Shown here: piece after piece, positions 56,510-64,000 of the stretch
Position numbering within the stretch: position 1 is the stretch's first letter
Layout of the letters: every line of letters begins with the position of its first letter
Assembly: GCA_030762175.1 (NCBI GenBank)
Contig: CM060834.1
Coordinates: 26,708,001 to 26,772,000, forward strand
Direction: 5' to 3'
DNA: 64,000 nt
DNA from: Metallyticus violacea
Lineage: Eukaryota > Arthropoda > Insecta > Mantodea > Metallyticidae
Position numbers and translations under genes: made by a program
Notes under the pieces: model-generated
Database searches by the model: none
The model's input: only the letters and a program-made list of their open reading frames with translations
What the model was told of the DNA's origin: nothing

Positions 56510-57492
56510 AGGAAATGGCTAGTTGTAAGATGCATTTAGAACTGTTTTCATTCATTCATTTTTTGTTTGTTTGTTTTTGTTTTAAAAGTTGACCAGGAGA
56601 AGAGAAAATGGCAAATAATTATTACACTTTCAATAAGCCCCTGGTATAAATATTTATGTAGCTGTGTCTCTTTAAACCTTTGCGAAAAATCTTCATGTTA
56701 AACAACTCTCATTTTAATAAAGGAAACAAATTTTAACCGCTGAATTGTAACATTACTGCGCGCATTTGCACCACGATAAGCCAGTTGGTGTGTTCATCCA
56801 AGCTTGGTAAAACGAAGACATTATATTGTTTTTCTGCACGATTTTAATCTTCTGTTGTTCCGACTCCACACTACTGTGTCCATCTCATTTTCGATCTCTT
56901 CGTATTTCTTGTTTCCTTGTGGTTTTTAAATAAATCTTTTCTGGAAACTGTACTCTGTAATGTTTCTGTCTACAGAGATTTACCAATCCCCTCTATATGA
57001 TTAATTTTTTTCTCTCTAGCGCTTCTCAAATATTTGTATTCAATTTGGGTTGGGGAATTTGGTGATGCTATCGAAACCAAAACATAATTAGAATGTGTCT
57101 TATTATTTCTAGGTGATATGATAAATTTGGTTAGCAACTGTACTAAGAAATATGTACATAATCAAGAAAGAAGAACACTTTTTTAACAAGAAGAGATGCA
57201 CAGATGATAGAGAAGTAAGAGTGTTGATAGGTTTTTTGTGTTTTATTGATATTCATCGTAGCAGCGGGCTCTTTTGTTTCTCTTTCTGTGATGCGATCAT
57301 GTATTTCTGAATAATACCCCGGGTATTCAGTTGATATACATAGCACTCTATTTTTCATACTGAGCGTTTGTTACAAAGATATATTTCATGTTTATTTTGA
57401 AGATCAGACTTTCCTAAATGTGTCTCGTTACCTCGCTAGAATATAACCTTTTTTTTTTTTTGCTATAAAATGTATTATATCTGTGCGTATAT
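56510..57492. other. AT-rich spacer, nothing recognised
   Basis: A (TTTG)n-like patch lies at about 56562-56582. The minus frame 57143-57358 has no motif. Confidence 0.45.
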
Positions 57493-57703
57493 TTAATAAT
57501 TAGTTAATCACATAAGTATTAAAATTAACATCTAATAATAAATATTTATAAATACTTTTAACATGACTCATATTCCTTGATAGATGTAAAAATAAAATTA
57601 AATTTAATAAATATATTCAATAATTAAACATGAAACTAGGGGGAAAACTAATAAAATGATTAATAATATTCTGGGTGACACTTGTGGCCCATTTACTTAT
57701 GTC

Positions 57704-57748
<45 letters not shown>

Positions 57749-57772
57749 TTTCTTCCTTTCTTTCTTCCTTTC
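57704..57772 (+). repeat. (CTTT)n microsatellite grown from a SINE tail
   Basis: About 17 CTTT/CTTC repeats stand where unit two of the same duplication has only CCTTTCTTTTTATAAG. The run adjoins the A-rich 3' tail of the minus-strand SINE, so the microsatellite expanded after the duplication from the SINE tail. Confidence 0.9.
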
Positions 57773-57913
57773 ATTTTTAAGTTTAATAACGGACGCTCTT
57801 TAGCATCTCAGATCATTAGCGTCCCATTCATTTCAGACAGTGAAATTGCTGACAAATTTGCTCAGAGTCCTCTTTAGGTTGTTTTTTGTGCCGTAAATCT
57901 TCGACATGGGACC
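57773..57913 (-). mobile_element. Family A SINE, 3' half only
   Basis: On the minus strand it covers from GGTCCCATGTCGAAGATTTA to GATGCTAAAGAGCGTCCGTT. The head is missing because of the duplication breakpoint at 57913. Confidence 0.88.
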
Positions 57914-58149
57914 TTAATAATTTAGTTAATTACGTAAGAATTACAATTTACATGTAGTAATAAATATAATAAAACACAAATAAATATAAATAAATACTTT
58001 TAACATGATTCTTATATTCATTGCTAGATCCATAAAATAAAATAAAATAAAAAATATATTCAATATTAAACTTGAAACCAGTAAGAAAACTAATAAAATA
58101 ATGTGCTGAGTGATCTTTGTCATCCATCCACTTGTGTCCTTTCTTTTTA

Positions 58150-58434
58150 TAAGTTTACTTCCGGATGTTCTTTAACATCTCAGGTTATCAGCTTCACATT
58201 CAACCCAGGGCGCGAGAGAGTCGATAAATTTTGCTCACAGGGCTCTTCTTTCAGGGTTGAAATTCTTTTTTGTGCTGTAAATCTACGACACAGGACTGGC
58301 AGCTTTACTTCCCTTTCTAAGAAGGTCATTAGGACTTTTATGCCCGAAAAAATTCATAGACCTTGGCCGGGATTGAACCCGAAATCTTGGGTCTAAGAGT
58401 CAAGTATGGATACCACCAGACCACTAGGGCCGAT
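58150..58434 (-). mobile_element. Family A SINE, full length
   Basis: Read from 58434: head GGCCCTAGTGGTCTGGTGG, B box GGTTCAATCCC, body with GAAAGGGAAGTAAAGC, then AAAATTTATCGACTCTC and the tail ATGTTAAAGAACATCCGGAA. It is the source or sister of the half copy at 57773-57913. Confidence 0.9.
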
Positions 58435-58440
58435 TCTTAT

Positions 58441-58959
58441 ATTCTAATAATGAGTGGAAGCACTGTAGGGTTAAAGGACTGGACCAGATGTTTTGGCGAT
58501 CTGATAAGACGCTCTCTTTGCCATGTTCATTTGGTTAATTGTAGCAAAAAGTAGTTTAAAATGTTTTCATAGAGTGGGGAGATAAGAGAGCCGAGCTATC
58601 CTCCATTGGAAGCTAACCATCTGATATTTGCTAGATCCATATCCCTGCCCTTTCAGTCAAATGTCCTTTGAATGACCGTCCAATATTCGGACGTCCGTGT
58701 TCGTTGAGAGCCAATACGATATCGTGGCAACTTGATACAATACGGGAGGCAATGTTTTCGCCCCTTTCCAGCAGATGAATTGCTAGATTACTCAGAGAAG
58801 GTTTTGGACTGCGAGTAGTGGACATCTTTTAACTGCAAACCTGAAGAAGCAGAGGTAGCTGAAATGTGTTAACGATAACAGGAGACTGACTTTCCAAGTA
58901 ATTCCCGAGAGGCTTCCGAGAATCCAGTATGACCAACGTCCTGATTCAGTGAACTTTGA
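58441..58959. other. Spacer, nothing firm
   Basis: The minus frame 58631-58825 (NLAIHLLERGENIAS) and the plus text CTGAAGAAGCAGAGGTAGC with GAAATGTGTTAACG at about 58841-58875 faintly recall 3' ends of some retroelements, but I cannot assign them. Confidence 0.3.
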
Positions 58960-59230
58960 GTCGGTCCTGGTGCTATAGTGGCAACCATACTTGCCTCCTA
59001 AACCCATGATTGCGACCGATCGGGTTTTTCGGGCGTAAAAATCCTAAGTATTGCTTCTTTCGAAAGGGAAGTAAAACCGTGGGTCCCATATCGTAGATTT
59101 AGGCATGTAAATGAACCTCAAGCCTGAAAGAAGAGCAAAATATGTCGGTTGTTTCACACCCTGATCTGAATGGGACGCTGATGACCTGCGATGTTAAAGA
59201 GCGTCCGTAAATAAACCAAAATAAAAAAAA
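58960..59230 (+). mobile_element. Family A tRNA-derived SINE
   Basis: Head GTCGGTCCTGGTGCTATAGT with CCATACTTGCCTCCTAAACC. A deletion has removed the B box region (GATTGCGACCGATCGGG). The body and the tail ATGTTAAAGAGCGTCCGTAA plus ATAAACCAAAATAAAAAAAA are intact. Confidence 0.93.
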
Positions 59231-59685
59231 TCGATGAGTTTTAATGTTGTCACTATGCTGTATTTCTGCAAAAATGGGATAAAAACAACGGCAAATATGT
59301 ATGAAAGCTGTGGTTAAAAATCTGCAAATCAGTTGTTCGAAAATAGGCAATGAATCTTCCAGTTGGTTTCAGCATAATGATGATTTCACAGAAATGACTC
59401 ACTTCCCAGCATCCCTGATGACAAGCCGTTCACCTATAAGTTGTGGTCAGTGCTTGATGGATGACATTCAGGTAAATACGTAAACCTATTGAGCTTCAAG
59501 TGATTTTTGGAGGTACCAATGACGGAATTCTCCGTGGAAATAGAGCATGCTGCCACTGATAAATTACCAAACAACTTCAAGCATGTTTTTGGCCAAAAGG
59601 AGTTATTAAAAAAATGCATTTAACCAGCTCAAGAACAGACTAGAGGTGTTGTGTTCTTTTTAAAGCCGCTTTGTATCCTATCTCC
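59231..59685. other. Spacer, nothing recognised
   Basis: Short frames on both strands without motifs. Part of it may be decayed upstream LINE sequence. Confidence 0.4.
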
Positions 59686-59970
59686 AATTGGATAGAAGAG
59701 GAACGATGAAAATAATTGCGTTAATAACTGAACGTGGTCACTGCAGGAAATATCTACGGAAAGTGGGACTCTATAAAGATGAACCCACTTGCATAGTGTG
59801 GAAACAGGGCGAGGAATCTGCTTCGCATGTCCTGTTTGAGTGTCCAATCCTGGAAAGAAAGCGACCAGGGAAGATCTGGGAAAGGACGCCAACATTGGAA
59901 CCCAAATACTGCAACTTGTACAAGGAACAGATTTGGGAAAACGATGAAGGCGTCTCTTGCAATGGGTAGC
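59686..59970 (+). mobile_element. LINE C-terminal fragment (jockey-like)
   Basis: The frame 59688-59969 reads ALITERGHCRKYLRKVGLY, then EPTCIVWKQGEESASHVLFE and CPILERKR. This matches the end of jockey-clade second frames, after the RNase H region: TGHC..L..HL...GL....C..C...EET..H.L.ECP. One Cys of the usual C..C pair is Val-Trp here. It ends in a stop at about 59969. Only the 3' end of the element is present, as is usual for LINE copies. Confidence 0.75.
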
Positions 59971-61854
59971 ACAATAAGTCATAGGTTTACGTGCTGAAGG
60001 ATGCTAAAACTCATTAAAATCTCCCCAATATCTTTCTATCTAAAGCTTCTTTGTGCTTAAAACGATAATGATATAAAATAGGACATAGATACAAATTTTC
60101 AAGCTGGATCTTAACGTCAATATGAATGCTACAAAACGATTGTAGTCACGTTTGCACACAGAGTAAGTGTTGCAGATAACACTTAACTATTTTTAAATTG
60201 TTAATTCATATATATGTAAAGTAACGTATTTAATTTATATTCGATACTTCAACAAGTTAATCTGTCTGAATACTTTTTGTACTTAACTCGCTTCAAAATG
60301 CTACATCATAACTGAACACTTCTGGTATATCAGAGAGAGTTTTCATGCACAAGTTTTTCTGCAGCTCTTTCCAAGAATGAGGTTTAGTTCCAGATATTTA
60401 TTTAGCTCTAAAGTTTTTCTAAGGATAAAAATCGAACTGTATGACATCCAGAATCCGCCTATGCATGTGTGTGTGTGTGGGGGGGGGGGGGGGCTAAATG
60501 TCTTACTAACTTTTCCAACACTAATATTGCATACCCTAACTTTAAACATTATTTTGTGTGGTTTTTATCTTTCTAGGAGTGTTACAAATAAACGTATAGA
60601 TATCGAGACCAAGATATCTAGAGGGGAAACATATCTCCAATATCTTTGCTACAGAAGAAGCGTATTTCAGAAAACATGTCAAAGTATATGGTCAGAGATA
60701 ACCGACATTTTCAATATCGTATTTCAGGAATAAGTTTTTCTATTACCAAGAAGATAGTAATTTATAATAGATTCATAAGCCAACTAAATTGGAAATTGGA
60801 ATAAGATCACATGGTAATACAAATGAACTGCAGGAAAAAGTTGGACCAACTGTATTAATATTATATAAATGTTTACTGCAAATCGTGATATTAAAACAGT
60901 TTAAATGTCTACAGAAGTATTAACGATAAGAAACAGGAAAATGACAATAGAAACACAATTTTCGCCATTACTATGGGTGAGATAAATTGATAATGTCTTC
61001 ATGCTTTAAATGATCAACTACTTTTCAATCTTAACGCGAAATTTTCATTTCAAGTTCACCTTTTCAGTCTCCCTTACTGCTGCAGTTTTTCTAGACGTTC
61101 GCCTTTTTCTGCAATTGCTCATTTCTTGGGTATTAAGCTTACCAGTTTAGAACACCATCTTCATTTCGGAAACTGTCATTCTCTGCAATCTAAAAGATCT
61201 GTTCTTTTTTCTCTTGTATCACCGTATTTGTTGTAAAAAACGTTCATTTGTTGATTACTATCTTTAAAAAAATAAACAAAAGTTCTAAGATCCTGCCTTT
61301 TATATACCGTATTATGCTGCCACAGAAAAAATTCAGAGCTCCCAACAAGACATTCATTAACTATATAATCGCTTAGATTAAATGCATCAACGTTTATTTT
61401 ATAAGAATATTACAAAAAATGCATTCATAGTTGGGTAATTTGTATACCCCCCTATATCCTCCTATCTTATTAGTAGACGTAATAAAAAAAACAATATTGC
61501 ATTTAATTTTTTATGAATTTTTTTCAAACGTAAAACTCTGAAATTTTGCATGGTAATTATAGATATTTTATTTATCATTCTAATTTAAGTATAAAAACTG
61601 TAATTTTATATATTATTATTCTTTTCTATTTTTTCCTAACCTAACACTCTTTATTGTTTTGCTTTCCTATCCTTTTCCCTTCTCGTAGTTTATATGAACT
61701 ATTTCCAAGCATTACATAACTTTCGAGATTGAATAATTTACTTTTTTCACAGCTGTTTCTCAGAACTAAGCCATCCGGTTGAATTTAATAAAATGAATGC
61801 GAAGGATATCCGAAGTTTAAAAATATTATATAGAGTGAACGATTTTTCATCCAG
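59971..61854. other. AT-rich spacer, nothing recognised
   Basis: A GT-run followed by a G-run of about 13 lies at 60466-60493. The frames at 60377-60733 translate it (GGGGG) and show no motif. The rest has no shared repeat. Confidence 0.45.
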
Positions 61855-61995
61855 ACGGTTTCGTGGCGTGCGGCCGGCCTGCGAGGTGGGTGCTGTGTCG
61901 ACTTGCGCAAGATTTCAACTCGCACTGAAACCTCGCGCAGCAAAGAGGAAACACGGCTGACATACGAGTAGCGCTACCGAGCGGTCCCGCTCTTA
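61855..61995. other. GC-rich islet
   Basis: GGCGTGCGGCCGGCCTGCGA and following bases, with several CpG, stand in AT-rich DNA. The 98-codon minus frame 61847-62143 runs across it but shows no known domain (CCARFQCELKSCASRHSTH). Confidence 0.25.
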
Positions 61996-62299
61996 GTATT
62001 CTTATACAAAGTACACAATTGATCAAATGATGTGGAAAACTATTTTTTCTAACACTGGGCATAAAATTATTCCAAATACTTTTTCGAATGACTTGAGGTA
62101 GACCTTGAAAGCTAAATGTGTGTGTAGGGTTACACTTTCTCACTAATCACAATCTCTAAGGTAAGCACTGTCTTAACAAAAACTACTCTTCTCGAGCTAA
62201 TGTTACTTCTGTGCTATTTTTATCTCTTGCATATATGATTTTGAATATATGCATTACACTTATTCCTCTCTAATTGGTACATTCAGGAGTCTGGGGGTA
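61996..62299. other. AT-rich spacer, nothing recognised
   Basis: No feature seen. Confidence 0.45.
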
Positions 62300-63155
62300 G
62301 GGGATTCCTATGGGGTAAACAAATTTGAGAAAGAACAAGAAATGAAATGGGTGATGTAGGGTTAAGAAGAATTGATTTTGAGGGAAGATTTTGGAAAAGA
62401 TTAGAGTAAGATTTAAGTAAGCAAACGGATAGATATTACATTGTATAATATGGCAGGAGAGGTCACTAGTGTTCTATCGGAAGATAAAAAGGGTATACTA
62501 AAAGAGATAGATATATTAATAAGTGTAATAAGCAGGTGAGAGAGAGAATGTCATTAGATTATAAATCTGGAGCTTAAGGGTTTTAGAAGTAATTGTGAGC
62601 ATAGAGTTAGCCCTTTATGTGCAAACTTGGAAAATGTAGATCATATTATGTTTGAATGTTCAGGAACAAGTGAGTGAAGTTAACAAGCAATATATGGCAA
62701 ATAGTTGAAGGTAAATAAGCAAATTATAGCAAGAAAATGTTCGGTGAACAAAGACAATTCAAGAATCTTAGGGAATATCTATACAGAGTTGAGAACTGTG
62801 CTTGTCTTGGGTAACTGGCTAGTAATGATATTGTGATTATATGTAGTAGATCAAATGTGTATGGAATGATAGTTAAGGGCAGGAGTTTAAAAATAAAATA
62901 GATTTTATTGACAAACTAGGGTGATTATTGAATTATATAAAATATTTTAGTTTGTTGTTATAGTGCTGTTGGAACTGTGCCAAAGTCTTCTGGATAACCA
63001 AGGACTGGGGCTTAGTAAATAAACAAGAAAATTAGTATGTTAATTACAATTTTTGTATCTGATTGATTTAAAATATTGACCTGGAATAGAACCTGGGTTA
63101 GAACCAGGCCATATTGTAACATTTGTAAACTTAGTGTTATTTAAATAAATAAAAA
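62300..63155 (+). mobile_element. Decayed LINE 3' end
   Basis: At about 62588-62680 the plus strand reads FRSNCEHRVSPLCANLENVD then HIMFECSG. This is a decayed form of the C-terminal zinc-knuckle-like motif (C....PLC..CE..ET..H..FEC) that closes jockey/R1-like LINE proteins. The following 400 bases have no frame and end in an A-rich tail, TTTAAATAAATAAAAATAA, near 63150. That is how a LINE 3' untranslated region would end. The 5' border is uncertain. Confidence 0.55.
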
Positions 63156-64000
63156 TAATTGTTACAGTCTTTTTAATCTTTTATTTTAAAGAATGAGATT
63201 ATAACTGCGACTGACTAATTGCCGGGGGTTCCAACATTTATCAACAATTGTATGTATTTTTGGTTTGTTTTAACAGGATACCTCCATATTATATTAAATT
63301 CTATGTTTATTACATTTATTCCAGTTAATTTACGACTATTTAAGATTTTAAGTATATCATCCAGTTCTACAAGCGTTAATTCATCTAACGTCTGATTATT
63401 TACTTTTACTAGATGGAACGAGTAGGTAAAGATCTCATTAAAAAGTTATATTTGCAGGGGTCTAATGTTCTGCTACGGCGTACCAGTAAGTCAAACGCGA
63501 AGTGTGAAGAATTGAGTCACGACATAAAAATGAGTCCGGTTTCCTGACCGCGTAGGCAGCAGACTGATTTTATGTGCTGTGCACCACTCGACAACAGATG
63601 GTCGTTCTGGAAACTTTCTTTCGTTGTTTAGTCTTACGTTCCATGTGTTGTAATGCAATGTTAAAACCAATCGAGAAAGTCGTTGCTGTTAGTACGTAAA
63701 GTTTTTCCTTGCAAGTGGTTGCACCTGTATTGTTGGCATCTTAGGAACGCACACAGCCAATTCAAGAATAATAAGGAATTTGCGAAATCTGCAACAAATT
63801 TGTTGTTAAATTTTAAAATAGGTACTATCAGCATCTAAATGCATTAAATCAAAACTAGTGTGCAGAAATAAATTAATTTTAGCTAAAACATTACCATTTT
63901 ATCTTTTTATAAAAGATATCTTCCTCTCATAACCTCACTTCTGCCATATTACTATCGCACTGAGCATCACATCACTGGCCTATCGCCCCAAACACTGCTC
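63156..64000. other. Spacer to the window end, nothing recognised
   Basis: No frame of 60 or more codons and no match to repeats in the window. Confidence 0.45.

Larger units (their letters stand above)
57493..58440. repeat. Tandem duplication, about 421-bp unit, breaking inside a SINE
   Basis: Unit one (57493-57913) and unit two (57914-58440) both start TTAATAATTwAGTTAATyAC and share AATACTTTTAACATGA and GAAACyAG..GnAAAACTAATA, then the same minus-strand family A SINE. Unit one ends within the SINE at GGGACC, while unit two holds the whole SINE. The breakpoint therefore lies in the SINE, and unit one is the 3'-half copy. Confidence 0.88.

Noticed and set aside
58631..58880. Penelope-like retroelement tail
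   Set aside because: The CTGAAGAAG...GAAATGTGTTAACG text is only loosely similar and no GIY-YIG or reverse-transcriptase text was found next to it.
4238..59230. tRNA genes at the A/B-box pairs
   Set aside because: Each tRNA-like head is followed by the same SINE body and lacks a convincing anticodon arm, so they are SINE heads.
10377..60733. Bacterial or phage operons
   Set aside because: There are no long adjacent frames, no ribosome-binding sites and no recognisable prokaryotic proteins; the composition and repeats are those of an arthropod.

Overview
The window looks like intergenic or deep-intronic DNA of a large, repeat-rich arthropod genome, most likely an insect. The base composition is AT-rich. 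I see no operons, no bacterial-style genes, no rRNA and no intact tRNA gene. The insect reading rests on three things: many mariner/IS630-type transposase remnants with insect-like motifs; two abundant tRNA-derived SINE families, one with a central GGTTTTCC / AAATGCCGGG block of the kind known from insect SINEs; and a hairpin of TTAGG-type (arthropod telomere motif) repeats. No host protein-coding gene could be recognised. Nearly all open frames are under 130 codons and most are chance frames or shadows of repeats. The longest (277 codons) is a by-product of a 27-bp tandem repeat whose period is exactly nine codons.

Layout. 0-7 kb: an edge-cut SINE, a mariner tail, a GC-rich islet, a 185-bp tandem duplication carrying a (TG)n run and a SINE with a clear target-site duplication, and a Tc1-like remnant. 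7.6-8.9 kb: a 1.3-kb minisatellite with a 267-bp higher-order repeat. 9-16 kb: SINE-domain and tRNA-like fragments and a decayed mariner. 16-21 kb: a SINE, a repeat (R1) interrupted by a hAT-like element whose uninterrupted relative lies at 34.3 kb, and an unidentified coding-like patch. 21-27 kb: mariner and SINE copies, including one end-to-end mariner with TA duplications. 27-34 kb: SINEs, the TTAGG hairpin, an IS630-type remnant and a perfect 55-bp duplication. 34-43 kb: the second R1 copy, a LINE fragment, a decayed mariner and SINEs. 43-50 kb: a pogo-like element split by a SINE, a LINE fragment, and three IS630/mariner remnants side by side, one of them holding a SINE. 51-58 kb: four kinds of tandem duplication plus a hAT-like element. 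58-64 kb: more SINEs and two LINE 3' fragments.

Two SINE families dominate. Family A (10 copies) has a Gly/Glu-like tRNA head (TGGTGTAGTGG ... GGTTCGAACCC) and a body ending ATGTTAAAGAGCGTCCGTAAATAAA. Family B (6 copies) has a Ser/Leu-like head (GGCCGAGGTCGTTAAGGC ... GGTTCGAATCC) and ends near CGGGCGTTAAACACCATTAA. Four family B copies have clear 9-13 bp target duplications. Neither family encodes protein, so both would depend on LINE enzymes. Four LINE 3'-end fragments of jockey/RTE-like type are present, but none is intact. The scientific value of the window is as a record of nested and tandem events that can be ordered in time. I do not see a previously undescribed functional system here, and I say so plainly.
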